A DNA stretch of 64,000 nt from NCBI RefSeq assembly GCF_002608075.1, contig NZ_LAHA01000023.1, positions 82,243-146,242 on the forward strand, read 5' to 3'. Below the pieces are notes generated by a model. The model did not search any database. It worked only from the letters and a program-made list of their open reading frames with translations, and had not been told where the DNA came from. Numbering within the stretch: the stretch's first letter is position 1; each line of letters begins with the position of its first letter. This DNA comes from Nostoc linckia z4. Lineage in GTDB: Bacteria > Cyanobacteriota > Cyanobacteriia > Cyanobacteriales > Nostocaceae. Shown here in pieces: positions 15,259 through 24,250 of this stretch. Both the position numbers and the translations under genes were made by a program.

Positions 15259-17586
15259 ATGAGAATCTTGCTAATCGAAGATGAAGAAGTTTTAGCAAGT
15301 GTCTTGTTGAAGTCTCTGACTAAACAACACTATGTTGTCGATGTGGCGCAAGACGGGCAAATGGGGTGGGAATACACCCAAAATGCCAATTACGATCTGC
15401 TGCTCATAGATGTAGGATTGCCGAAACTGGACGGAATTACATTGTGTCAGCGATTACGTTCCGGTGGGTGTTTTACTCCAATTTTGTTGATGACAGCCAA
15501 AGATGGTACTAGAGAACGAATTCAGGGACTTGATGCAGGTGCGGACGATTATCTCATCAAGCCTTTGGATTTGGGGGAACTGCAAGCCAGGATACGGGCG
15601 CTGTTACGTCGAAGCGATCGCCCCATTACCCCGATACTAGAAGTAGGCGGATTACAACTAGATCCTAGTAGTTGCGAAGTCACTTATCACAACAAACTCA
15701 TAGAATTAACCGCCAAAGAATACAGTTTACTGGAGTTATTTCTGAGGAATCCTTCGCGTGTTTTTAGTCGTGGAGATATTATTGAGCATTTGTGGACTTT
15801 TGACGACCCACCCCAAGAGGAAACCGTAAAATCACACATCAAATACTTACGACAAAAGTTAAAAGCAGCCGGAGCAGTAGATTGGATTGAAAACGTTTAT
15901 GGTTTGGGATATCGCTTGAAAGTCGGGGGAACAGGGAACAAGGAACTCTTAACAGAAACTAAGGAGCAGAAATCGCAAGTTGCAAGTCCTCAAGTTGAGG
16001 AGCAGTTTCAGCAAGCAATGGGTGGTTTGTGGAAACAATATGAAGGATTGATGATGCAACGGTTGGCGGTACTGGAAGAATTAGCAGCCGCACTTGCTCA
16101 CAAATCAATGCCCAATGCCCAGTTATACAAATCCGCAGAACGAGAGGCGCACAAATTAGCTGGTGTCTTGGGGATGTTTGAACAAGACAATGGCACTCAA
16201 ATAGCGCGGGAAATCGAACAAATTTTAGGAAAAGATGGCAATTTGTGTTCAAATGAAAAGTTGCAATTACTCTCGCTAATTGAAAATTTGGGCAAAATAA
16301 TTAATCAAATGGCGCAAAAAGTAGATAATCAAACTACTACGCCCATCGCCCAAGAAATTTGTAATCAACTAATATTAATTGACCCCAATCTCCAACTCGG
16401 TTCTCAGTTGCAACAACTCGTTGAATGCATGGGAATGTGTTGGCAACAAATTACAAACTTAGAACATGCAAAAAACTTTTTGCAAACCACATCCCCAGAT
16501 TTAGTAGTACTAAATGTAGATGAAGTAGGACGGCGTCAAGAAAGTTTAGCACTACTATCAGAATTAGCAACTCGTACTCCACCAGTACCCGTACTGGTGC
16601 TGGCTGGGAATGATGATTTAGTGGAACGCGTAACTTTTGCTCAGTCTGGGGCGCGGGGTTTTTTAGCCAAACCTGTAACAGCTGCTCAGGTGTGGAATGT
16701 TTCGTCTCAGCTATTACAACGTACTCGCTCTTTACGGATTAATGTATTGGCAGTAGATGACGATCCGTTGATTTTAGCAGCACTGCGCCCCATGTTGGAG
16801 CCTTGGGGTATGCGGATGACAGCATTGGACAATCCCCTGCGTTTTTGGGAGGTACTGCAATCCACTACACCAGATTTGTTGATTTTAGATGTAGATATGC
16901 CCCAAATCAATGGTATTGAGCTTTGCCAAGCAGTTCGTACCGATCCCCAATGGCAAGAATTACCGATTGTGTTTCTTACTGCTCATCGAGAAATCAAAAT
17001 TGTACAGCAAGTGTTTGCTGTGGGAGGAGATGATTATGTAATTAAACCGGTTGTTGGGGCGGAATTATTGGCACGTATTACCCACCGTTTAGAACGTAGT
17101 CGTTTACTTCAATCTCTTTCTACAAAAGATTCTTTAACTGGACTAACAAATCAATTCCAGTCTCGCCGCAATTTGGAACACCTGATTACTCAAGCCCAGA
17201 AAAATCAGCAATCTCTTTGTTTGGCAATTTTGAGTGTGAATGATTTACGTCAAATTAATATTAAATATGGTCACGAACTTGGTAACCAAGTATTACAAAG
17301 ATGGAGTCGTTTATTTCAATCAGCATTTTGCAGTGGAGAAGTGTTAGGTTATTGGGGTAATGGAGATTTTGTAGTGGGAATTTCTGGATTAACAAAACCA
17401 GAAATCAATCATCGTTTGAGTGAAATTTTAAGTACCTTACGCCAGCAAATATTCACAGCTGTGGATGGCGATCGCTTTCAGGTAACATGTAATTTTGCTG
17501 TAGTGGAATACCCCAGTGACGGACTCACAATTCAATCTTTATATCAAGTCGCTGCTGGGTGTAACATCGCAGAACGCAGGAGATAG
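15259..17586 (+). CDS. RcaC-like multidomain response regulator (REC-wHTH-HPt-REC-REC-GGDEF-like)
   Basis: 775 residues. The order is: OmpR-type receiver (~1-120, LLIDVGLPKLDG, LIKPLD); winged-helix DNA-binding domain (~128-222, ending NVYGLGYRLKV); HPt domain (~245-345) with His298 in AHKLAGVLG; a divergent receiver (~370-480, with LNVDEVG where the phospho-Asp would be); a canonical receiver (~495-610, LDVDMPQINGIEL, VIKPV); and a C-terminal GGDEF-like domain. In that last domain the signature reads WGNGDF, so it is probably inactive as a cyclase. The first five-domain order resembles RcaC, the chromatic-acclimation regulator. This is a family resemblance, not proof of that role. No partner kinase is adjacent. 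Confidence 0.92.
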   Translation: MRILLIEDEEVLASVLLKSLTKQHYVVDVAQDGQMGWEYTQNANYDLLLIDVGLPKLDGITLCQRLRSGGCFTPILLMTAKDGTRERIQGLDAGADDYLIKPLDLGELQARIRALLRRSDRPITPILEVGGLQLDPSSCEVTYHNKLIELTAKEYSLLELFLRNPSRVFSRGDIIEHLWTFDDPPQEETVKSHIKYLRQKLKAAGAVDWIENVYGLGYRLKVGGTGNKELLTETKEQKSQVASPQVEEQFQQAMGGLWKQYEGLMMQRLAVLEELAAALAHKSMPNAQLYKSAEREAHKLAGVLGMFEQDNGTQIAREIEQILGKDGNLCSNEKLQLLSLIENLGKIINQMAQKVDNQTTTPIAQEICNQLILIDPNLQLGSQLQQLVECMGMCWQQITNLEHAKNFLQTTSPDLVVLNVDEVGRRQESLALLSELATRTPPVPVLVLAGNDDLVERVTFAQSGARGFLAKPVTAAQVWNVSSQLLQRTRSLRINVLAVDDDPLILAALRPMLEPWGMRMTALDNPLRFWEVLQSTTPDLLILDVDMPQINGIELCQAVRTDPQWQELPIVFLTAHREIKIVQQVFAVGGDDYVIKPVVGAELLARITHRLERSRLLQSLSTKDSLTGLTNQFQSRRNLEHLITQAQKNQQSLCLAILSVNDLRQINIKYGHELGNQVLQRWSRLFQSAFCSGEVLGYWGNGDFVVGISGLTKPEINHRLSEILSTLRQQIFTAVDGDRFQVTCNFAVVEYPSDGLTIQSLYQVAAGCNIAERRR

Positions 17587-17650
17587 CAGGCAGAAGGCAG
17601 AAGATGAAAAAAAGAGGAAAGTCGGGAAAATTCAGCCATTTTATGTGTAA

Positions 17651-17795
17651 TATCATGTCCAAATAATTAGTTATGATTCCCAAAGTCATTGCACCCCACC
17701 CCCAACCCCTCCCCGCTTGCGGGGAGGGGAGACAAAGCGTAGCTTTGGCGGGGTGGGGTTCTTGGGATTTAATAAGTAATTAAGCGGACATGATA
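17651..17795. repeat. MITE-like repeat family 2, copy 1
   Basis: A 145-bp element with terminal inverted repeats TATCATGTCC...GGACATGATA, extended imperfectly to ~23 bp (AAATAATTAGTTA versus AAGTAATTAAGC). It is flanked on both sides by TAA, as expected of a 3-bp target duplication. The interior has a GC-rich hairpin (CCTCCCCGCTTGCGGGGAGG) and no coding capacity. A second copy is at 20434-20594 with the same TAA flanks. Confidence 0.75.
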
Positions 17796-17822
17796 TAAGT
17801 AAGCCAATTCACGCTAAAAAAG

Positions 17823-17852
17823 CATAACAGCTACACTAGCGTAGCTGTTATG
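17823..17852 (-). terminator. Intrinsic terminator, minus strand (ccaA)
   Basis: CATAACAGCTAC-N6-GTAGCTGTTATG is a perfect 12-bp stem. Read on the minus strand it is followed by CTTTTTTAGC. It lies 136 bp past the ccaA stop codon. Confidence 0.7.
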
Positions 17853-17987
17853 GCAATAGCCAACGCGGTTAGGACATTAACAGACGATAAAACTTAGACA
17901 CAACAAAACTTTTCACCCAGTCAACACTCAACAGCCAACAGTCAACACCGATATTATTCACAGCTGAAATAGGATTGCTATATCTTT

Positions 17988-18806
17988 TTACTTTGTTGTG
18001 GAGCCTCGATAAATTCGCTCCATTTGTTCTGGCGAAAGTACTGTCATTGGAAACCCTGTATCTGTAGAAATTGGTGGTTTGTGAAAAGATTGAAATGCCT
18101 GTTGTTGATTTTTAGTGAAAGGTCTTTCACCATTGCTGGTAAAAGGTGGGCTAGATAACCTCTCATCTATCTGTGATGGAGAAGGCTGATTCAGCAGCAA
18201 GACATAAGCGTGCTTTTGTGCGTCGTATGTTAAAACTTCTCCTGTCTCGATTTGATAAATCCAAGCATAAATACTTATTTGTCCTTGGTGGAGTTTGGAG
18301 CGAATCACTGGATAAGTGCGTAAATTTTCGATTTGGGTGAGCACATTTTCAGCAATAATTATTTCTAAGAGATCTTCGCCTTCGTAGTTGCTGTAATTGT
18401 CTTTTACTAATCGTCGCGTTGCCTCTGCATACTTGAGCCAGTCATGTACAAGGGGCATTTCTACCCGCAAGCTGTCTAATTTCATTAAGCCTTTCATCGC
18501 ACCACAATGCGAGTGACCACAGATAATAATTTGTTGAATATCTAAGGCTTGAATAGCATATTCAATTGTTGCTCCTTCACCGCCATTAGTCGCACCATAT
18601 GGTGGAATAATGTTGCCTGCATTGCGAATAACAAATAACTCTCCTAATCCAGCTTGTGTAATCAAGTTGGGATCGATGCGCGAATCAGAACAAGTAATAA
18701 ATAGTACTCTCGGCTTTTGACCGTGAGAAAGTTGTTCAAATAGTTCTTCGTTAGCGGGAAAGTAACTACTTTTAAATTCGCGCAAACCTTTAATTAATTT
18801 TTTCAT
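17988..18806 (-). CDS. ccaA: Beta-carbonic anhydrase, carboxysomal type
   Basis: 272 residues of the beta-carbonic anhydrase family, which interconverts CO2 and bicarbonate. The zinc ligands and catalytic dyad are visible: CSDSR (Cys39, Asp41, Arg43) and CGHSHCGAMKG (His98, Cys101). The length and C-terminal tail (~200-272), ending EQMERIYRGS, match the extended CcaA/IcfA form that is recruited to beta-carboxysomes, rather than short bacterial enzymes. The gene stands alone and has its own terminator. The exported beta-CA at 51931 is a separate type. Confidence 0.93.
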   Translation of the reverse strand: MKKLIKGLREFKSSYFPANEELFEQLSHGQKPRVLFITCSDSRIDPNLITQAGLGELFVIRNAGNIIPPYGATNGGEGATIEYAIQALDIQQIIICGHSHCGAMKGLMKLDSLRVEMPLVHDWLKYAEATRRLVKDNYSNYEGEDLLEIIIAENVLTQIENLRTYPVIRSKLHQGQISIYAWIYQIETGEVLTYDAQKHAYVLLLNQPSPSQIDERLSSPPFTSNGERPFTKNQQQAFQSFHKPPISTDTGFPMTVLSPEQMERIYRGSTTK

Positions 18807-19511
18807 AGATGCACCTAAAACCAGGAGTAATGCTTGAATATTTCACGAAAAAGTTGGTTTTCAATGACTAGCGCCCAGGATTTGCCGATTTGTTACGCTG
18901 GAGTCCAGGAGGAATGGGCGTTGTAGCATTGGGAACAATTGAAAAATTAATTTACTTAGCAAAATTAATACAATAGTAGTCTGGCAACCCAAAAATGCGC
19001 TTGTGAGGGATGTAAAACCTTTCCCCTTTCCCCTTTCCCCTTTAAAGAGCTAAGTCACGAAAGCGAACTACTAGTGCCAGGAATACTGCTCTTTCAAATC
19101 CCCGTCCTCAATTCCTCCCAATACCTAGTACTCCTCACTCAAAATTTATTGGGCATTGATTGTAGTATAAAGCAGAAGGGCGATCGCTTACTTATTCCTG
19201 AGCTGTTTTTTCCGCACAACCTCACCTTACTTATCGCAATTTAAAATAATTTGTTAATGGGATAGGTTCACCTGAGTTGTGCCTGCACGAACCGCGATCG
19301 CCCTAACCTCTGCTGATTTTAATACACTGTCAATACTTGTCGGGTTTTGGGGAAAAGGGGAAAGAAAAAACCTTTAACCTTTTCCTAAAACCAAATTCCG
19401 AGTTGAAAATGCACAAAGCGAGCAGTCTTGAATACACTGTAGATTACTTTACGTTTTAAATAGCAGCTGCAATTTAGCTTATTGCTGTGGTAATATCTAC
19501 CTAATACCAAT
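18807..19511. other. Intergenic region, no gene found
   Basis: No open frame looks coding. There are TTTCCCCTTTCCCC tracts (~19020-19040) and AAGGGGAAAG (~19352-19362), plus several HIP1 octamers. The right end borders the cobalamin riboswitch, so the promoter for the DUF1636 transcript should lie around 19400-19500. Confidence 0.5.
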
Positions 19512-19675
19512 TCGGTTCTGGTGGGGATCAGCCATCAGAGGTAACGGGGAAAGTCCGGTGTAAATCCGGCGCTGTCCCGCAGCTGTAATGAAGCTTATGC
19601 TTCAAAGTCAGAATGCCCGCCGAAAGTTCTATAAACTCCCATCTGCGAGGTACAGGTGAATAATCTCATCAATAC
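19512..19675 (+). promoter_or_regulatory. Cobalamin (B12) riboswitch upstream of DUF1636 gene
   Basis: Class I cobalamin aptamer hallmarks are in order: GGTTCTGGTGGGG at the 5' arm, GGTAACGGGGAAAGTCCGGT, AATCCGGCGCTGTCCCGC, and the B12 box AGTCAGAATGCCCGCC. It closes with CGAGGTACAGGTGA, nearly the same as in the second riboswitch upstream of cbiM. The DUF1636 start is about 280 bp further on, so control is probably by a downstream expression platform. Confidence 0.93.
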
Positions 19676-19953
19676 TCTTTCTATTAATCAAGATTACTGT
19701 CTCACAGTCTCAGACATAGATTACGCGCTGCAAATTTTTATGAGATTGTAAAAATTTTCTGCACATATCAATATTTCGGCAGAAGGTTATAGATACAACG
19801 CTGAAAACTCAGTGGTATCTTACTCCGACTTTTGCATATTTACGTTATCCCCAGCCATAGCTAGCTTTGCGCCTACATTGCAAGTTAGGAGTCTCCCGCT
19901 TGCAGTACGCGTGAGGCTAATTCGTCGTATCAATCCCCAAGGCTTGAAAATTA

Positions 19954-20364
19954 ATGAACAAAAAACAACATACTCTATTTGTCTGTACAACCTGCGCCAG
20001 TGTATGGCAAGATGGCAAACCTGTTGGTGAGAGTGGCGGACAGCAATTATTACAACAACTCCAACAACTTGCACAAGATTGGGAATTGCAAAATCAATTC
20101 TTCATTCAAGGAGTTGAATGTATGAGTGCTTGCAACCATGCTTGCGTTATCGCCTTGCAAGGAGAAGAAAAATTCACCTATCTTTTTGGGAATTTAGCAG
20201 TTAATGATAGCGCATCCGCCATACTGCAATGTGCCACTCAATACTATGACAATCCTAATGGTTTACTTCCTTGGTCAGAACGTCCAGCACCTTTAAAAAA
20301 AGGTATCTTAGCAAAAATCCCACCCCCAAGTAAGTGGGGAAAATTAAACATAGATTGCTGTTAA
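19954..20364 (+). CDS. DUF1636 metal-binding/[2Fe-2S]-like protein
   Basis: 136 residues. Four cysteines, in CTTCASVW near the N-terminus and GVECMSACNHAC in the middle, fit the DUF1636 family, which has a thioredoxin-like ferredoxin arrangement. Members of this family are commonly found beside cobalamin or cobalt genes. The gene follows a cobalamin riboswitch and precedes the TonB/ABC unit, so a role in B12 or cobalt supply is likely; the biochemical role is unknown. The Pro-rich C-terminus (PPPSKWGK) is variable. No membrane segment or signal peptide is seen. Confidence 0.88.
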   Translation: MNKKQHTLFVCTTCASVWQDGKPVGESGGQQLLQQLQQLAQDWELQNQFFIQGVECMSACNHACVIALQGEEKFTYLFGNLAVNDSASAILQCATQYYDNPNGLLPWSERPAPLKKGILAKIPPPSKWGKLNIDCC

Positions 20365-20433
20365 CTGATTACCAGTAGTCCATCAAGTTCCTAGTCAGGA
20401 CTTTAGTCCTCAACACTCTCAACACTAAGGTAA

Positions 20434-20594
20434 TATCAAGTCCGGCTAAATGCTTGTCATTACGTTCGCCCTTGGCGTTCCCGCAGGGTACGTAGCGATA
20501 GCGAAGTGAAGTAATCGCAGAATCCTTGCGATTGCGTCGTTCCACTTCGTTGCACTCGCAATGACATATCACAAGTAATTTACCGGACATGATA
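20434..20594. repeat. MITE-like repeat family 2, copy 2
   Basis: Ends TATCAAGTCCGG...CCGGACATGATA with TAA on both flanks, as for the copy at 17651. The interior is unrelated: it is a GC-rich palindromic stretch with GCAATGACA/TGTCATTACG arms. A family-1 element starts immediately after it. Confidence 0.72.
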
Positions 20595-20595
20595 T

Positions 20596-20700
20596 AACTC
20601 CAAAAAATCAATTATTGCGCTTGGGGTTGTTGACTGCTGACTGCTGACTGTCAACCGTCAACAGTCTTCTGTGGAATATTTTTTTACTTGCAAGTCCCTA
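20596..20700 (+). repeat. MITE-like repeat family 1, copy abutting family 2
   Basis: AACTCCAAAAAATCAATTATTG at the left, TGTTGACTGCTGACTGCTGACTG inside, and GGAATATTTTTTTACTTGCAAGTCCCT at the right. It directly adjoins the family-2 element. Confidence 0.68.
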
Positions 20701-20750
20701 AAGTCCCGACTAGAAATTTGGGAACTAGCTTGTAAATAGCACTCTAGTAA

Positions 20751-20765
20751 TGATAATAATAATCA
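20751..20765. promoter_or_regulatory. Zur/Fur-like palindrome
   Basis: TGATAATAATAATCA matches the cyanobacterial Zur-box pattern TGATAATnATTATCA with one mismatch and lies in a longer AATGATAATAATAATCATT palindrome. It is the only such site seen in front of the TonB/ABC unit, but is ~400 bp from the receptor gene. A composite repeat (20778-21072) sits between them and may have been inserted. Confidence 0.55.
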
Positions 20766-20777
20766 TTATTAAAACAG

Positions 20778-21072
20778 AATTCAGGAGTCAGGAGTCAGAA
20801 TTCAGAATGAATTTTGTACGACTGGCGGATAGCGCAGCTAAGCCGTGTCCGCGAGCGTCTGAATAAGTGGGTTTAAGACCCCCACCAAATTTTCAATTTG
20901 GTGGTCTTCTCCCAAGGGGAGACGCTACGCGAACAATCAATGGCGGGTCGGAATCCCCCACTGATAGCGCAGCTAAGCCGTGTCCGCGTACCCCTACGGG
21001 GAAGCAAGCTACGCGTAGCGTCTCGTAGAGAGCGTCTTGATTCTGAATTCTGAATTCTGAATTCTGTATTCT
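20778..21072. repeat. Composite intergenic repeat with GAATTCAG-type ends
   Basis: It starts with GAATTCAGGAGTCAGGAGTCAG tracts and ends with GATTCTGAATTCTGAATTCTG, which form inverted ends. Inside are two direct copies of GATAGCGCAGCTAAGCCGTG (20827 and 20963), each followed by TCCGCG, plus an imperfect hairpin built from CACCAAATTTTCAATTTGGTGG. It is non-coding and is interposed between the Zur/Fur-like site and the TonB receptor gene. Confidence 0.6.
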
Positions 21073-21168
21073 TCTTCAATATTTTCCTCCTGGCTGAGAG
21101 TTTTTCCCGAAAAAGCTCAAATATTTGCTTGCAACCAACTTTTAGTTATACAGGTGACTTAAATACCA

Positions 21169-23289
21169 ATGTTTATGCGTACTGAATTTATTGCCAGATG
21201 GGGAACTCAACTTATCGTTTCTAGTTTGGCCATCACTGTAGGGATGTTATGGGAAAATTCCAGCATCATCGCCACAGAAGTTACACCCACATCTGGTGGT
21301 TCAGCCAAAACACCAAAAAAGACATTGAATCAATCAATAGCCCAAGCACAAGAAAAAGAACCAGATATTGAACTCACAGTTATTTACAAACTACTCAATG
21401 AACCTGTGTATTCACCCTTTCGTCGGGAAGGGACAGTAAAAGATTCCACTCGTCCGGTGTATGTCATCACTAATGAAGAAATGGAAGCGCAGGGTGTAAA
21501 AACAGTCAGAGAAGCACTGCGATTTCTCCCTGGTATCTTGGGTGACGGTACGGTTGGGACAGAAGTAAATGCTTTAAGCGGTCAATTTATTCGCGGTTCT
21601 AATACCGGTCAAGTATTAATCTTATTGGATGGCAGACCAATTAATAATCTTGGTGGTGGTGGTTTTGACCTTGCAGAATTTACCACTAACAATATTGAAA
21701 GAGTCGAAGTTTTACCCGGAGGCGGTTCAACACTTTATGGTTCAGATGCAATCGGAGGGGTAATTAATATTGTGACTCGTCGTCCCACAGAGAAAATCAC
21801 CACAGAAACCAAAGTCAACATTGGTGCTTATGGACTCAACCAACAAAGTATTCAAAATAGTGGTAAATCTGGTGATATATCTTGGATAGTTGGTTATAAC
21901 CGTACCCAAGCACAAAATAATTATCCTTTTGCTATTCCTGAAGCTAACTTTCAAGGAACGAGAACAAATAATGATGCACTCTACAACAATTTTAATGTCA
22001 AAGTAGAAGCTAATTTAGGAAAACGTAATACCTTAAGTCTCTCAACTTTATATTTAGGTAAAGAACAGGGAGTACCAGGAGGCGTACCCATTCCTTTACC
22101 GCAATTTGGACAGGGATTTTTTAACTCTCTCACAGACAATAATCGCAAATACACAGACCAAGTTTTCACGGATTTAACTTGGAATTCTCAATTAGGCAAC
22201 GGCAATGATTCGCTGTTAACAGCTAGGGTTTACGCTGATTTTCTCAACACTCGTTTTGATAACCGTAGCGGGGCAATTATCTCTCAAAACCGCTTTGATA
22301 CAAAACAAGATTCCTATGGTATTCAACTCACCCATAATTGGAATGTTGGCAAAAATCAGACTTTAGTTTATGGCTTTGATTATCGAAATACCAATGTACG
22401 CAACACCACATTTAGTTATAGTACAAATATCAGCAGAGAAAATTATGATGATGCCGTAGGTCAGGGGGCAATTTTTGGTAAATATGAAATTAATTTTTCT
22501 CCTAGTTTGAGTGTGAATTTAGGAGTTAGACAAGATTTTAGTAGCTTAGTCAATGGTTCATTTACCTCACCGTCGGTAGGAGCAAAACTAGCGGTTTCCA
22601 ATACAACTACACTCAGAGCGAATTATATCAAAAATTTCCGCGCTCCCGCGATCGCCAATTTATTTAACAATAATCCTACTAATATTGGCAATCCCGATCT
22701 CAAGCCAGAAAAAGGTGATAGTTTTGATGTGGGTATTGACCAAAAATTAGGTAATATTGGCTTGTTGAGGCTGACATTTTTTAGTAATACAATTTCCGAT
22801 ACAATTGCCTTTAAAACTTTAATTCCGCCTGTGAATGGAAATACAGGAACTTGGGAAAATATCGGGTTAGTACAAACTACAGGAATTGAAGCTTCATTAA
22901 ACTTACAATTAGCAAGGAATTTCTATGCTTTTGTTAACTACACAGCTAACGATCCGCGTATTTTAGAAAGTGCTAACTCTACAGAAATTGATAAGGAGTT
23001 ACGGTTTGCAGGTGCGGATAAATTAAATTTAGGTGTGTCTTATGAAAATCCTCAAGGTTGGTATTTTGGTGTGTTGATGAATTCTTTAAATGGATATCCC
23101 ACTAATAATACTAATACAGAGTTTTTACCTGGTTACACTACTTTTGATTTCAAAATGCGTGTACCGATTAGTGATAATTTAATTTTAACTGGTAGCTTAG
23201 ATAATTTATTTAACCAGCGTTATCAGTTGTTTCCTGGGTTTCCTGATGGAGGTAGAGTTTTTCAGGTGGGGTTGAGTTCTAGGTTTTAA
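21169..23289 (+). CDS. TonB-dependent outer-membrane receptor (BtuB/siderophore-type)
   Basis: 706 residues. The order is: signal peptide (~10-38); a short spacer with the TonB-box-like ELTVIYK; a plug domain (RPVYVITNEEMEAQGVKTV..., RGSNTGQVLILLDGRPINN, RVEVLPGGGSTLYGSDAIGG); and a beta-barrel ending in the C-terminal aromatic ...VGLSSRF. It binds a metal chelate or cobalamin at the surface and passes it in with TonB energy. It is first in a tight five-gene unit with an ABC importer. The riboswitch-controlled cobalt genes on either side favour cobalamin or a cobalt/zinc chelate. The ligand cannot be settled from sequence alone. Confidence 0.93.
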   Translation: MFMRTEFIARWGTQLIVSSLAITVGMLWENSSIIATEVTPTSGGSAKTPKKTLNQSIAQAQEKEPDIELTVIYKLLNEPVYSPFRREGTVKDSTRPVYVITNEEMEAQGVKTVREALRFLPGILGDGTVGTEVNALSGQFIRGSNTGQVLILLDGRPINNLGGGGFDLAEFTTNNIERVEVLPGGGSTLYGSDAIGGVINIVTRRPTEKITTETKVNIGAYGLNQQSIQNSGKSGDISWIVGYNRTQAQNNYPFAIPEANFQGTRTNNDALYNNFNVKVEANLGKRNTLSLSTLYLGKEQGVPGGVPIPLPQFGQGFFNSLTDNNRKYTDQVFTDLTWNSQLGNGNDSLLTARVYADFLNTRFDNRSGAIISQNRFDTKQDSYGIQLTHNWNVGKNQTLVYGFDYRNTNVRNTTFSYSTNISRENYDDAVGQGAIFGKYEINFSPSLSVNLGVRQDFSSLVNGSFTSPSVGAKLAVSNTTTLRANYIKNFRAPAIANLFNNNPTNIGNPDLKPEKGDSFDVGIDQKLGNIGLLRLTFFSNTISDTIAFKTLIPPVNGNTGTWENIGLVQTTGIEASLNLQLARNFYAFVNYTANDPRILESANSTEIDKELRFAGADKLNLGVSYENPQGWYFGVLMNSLNGYPTNNTNTEFLPGYTTFDFKMRVPISDNLILTGSLDNLFNQRYQLFPGFPDGGRVFQVGLSSRF

Positions 23290-23332
23290 GAAAAAGAATT
23301 GTCTCAAGCAAAGACGCAAAGGAGATTTAGAA

Positions 23333-24205
23333 ATGAGTCAGTTTAATTGTTGGGTGACACCAGTTAATGAGGTGGTGCGGGAAGATTTAGCGACGGGAGG
23401 GTTTGTTGAATATGAATATTTTGATTGTAAGAGTGATGTTATAGCGTCATTACTATATACTTTATTTGAACAGAATTGGCAGCAGGTTGGTGTTGGTCAT
23501 ATTGTTCAAGGTAGCGTCTTAGAATTGGAATTTCATGCACCGCCAAAGCTTTGTATTCTCTATGATGGCTATTTGACGGTGGCGGCTGAAGGTTGGCATT
23601 TGCACTTGTGTATTGATACTAATTTTGGCGGCCCTTTGTGTAAGACTCCTGTGGAAGTGAGGAAACAGCGTTTAGTTAGTCGTGCGGCTTTTTATCGGCG
23701 ATTTAATGCACAAGAAAGTCCTAGAAGTTGGGGAATTCAGTTTTGGAATGGTGCTAATGAGCAATTGATGACAATTTTATTACCTAACCCTTTAGTAGAT
23801 GGAGAAAATTTATTACCGGAGGGTAAACCAAATTTAGCAAAGTTAGTACTTTATGAAGATTTAAGAGATATTTATGTATTAGGTAAACAACCCATACCCT
23901 TTACTAAAAATCCTCTCAAACATTCCTATATTTCCGTTTGTACTTCTACTCGCTGTCTTCCTTCCCGGAAATGGCAACCAACATTTGATGCACTAAAATC
24001 AGCTGTAGAAAATACAGGTTTAGACATCGAAGTCAGAACATCTGGCTGTCTAGAAGTCTGTCAACTAGGGCCAGTTGTCTTTTATTCCAATGATAGAACT
24101 TGGTACACTCGCGTTAACCCCAATGTTGCAGAAAACATTGTTAACGAACACCTAGTCAAAGGTAACAAAATCACTCCAAACCTCTACCCACCCCAAACCC
24201 CTTAA
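23333..24205 (+). CDS. Hypothetical protein with C-terminal thioredoxin-like [2Fe-2S] domain
   Basis: 290 residues with a good Shine-Dalgarno (AAAGGAG, 8 bases from ATG), 43 bp after the receptor gene. Residues ~1-190 form a domain I do not recognise (many Trp/Tyr, FGGPLCKTPVEVRKQR). Residues ~197-275 read as a thioredoxin-like ferredoxin: SVCTSTRC then TSGCLEVCQLGPVVFY gives the four-cysteine pattern. This is an analogue of the DUF1636 protein in the same island. There is no signal peptide, so it should act in the cytoplasm, possibly reducing or demetallating the imported ligand. That is inference from position. Confidence 0.8.
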   Translation: MSQFNCWVTPVNEVVREDLATGGFVEYEYFDCKSDVIASLLYTLFEQNWQQVGVGHIVQGSVLELEFHAPPKLCILYDGYLTVAAEGWHLHLCIDTNFGGPLCKTPVEVRKQRLVSRAAFYRRFNAQESPRSWGIQFWNGANEQLMTILLPNPLVDGENLLPEGKPNLAKLVLYEDLRDIYVLGKQPIPFTKNPLKHSYISVCTSTRCLPSRKWQPTFDALKSAVENTGLDIEVRTSGCLEVCQLGPVVFYSNDRTWYTRVNPNVAENIVNEHLVKGNKITPNLYPPQTP

Positions 24206-24250
24206 TCTCCCCCTAACTCTCTGCGCCTCTGCGCCTCTCCGTGAGATAAA

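Noticed and set aside
15959..16252. Minus-strand 97-codon frame inside the RcaC-like gene
   Set aside because: It lies wholly opposite the HPt-coding region, which carries the conserved motif; the frame itself has no recognisable domain.
21090..21115. GGCTGAGAG-TTTTTCCCG-AAAAAGCTC as a possible TPP riboswitch
   Set aside because: Only the CTGAGA hexamer fits; the ACCCTT and GAACCTGA...TAATACCAGCG elements of the thi-box are absent.
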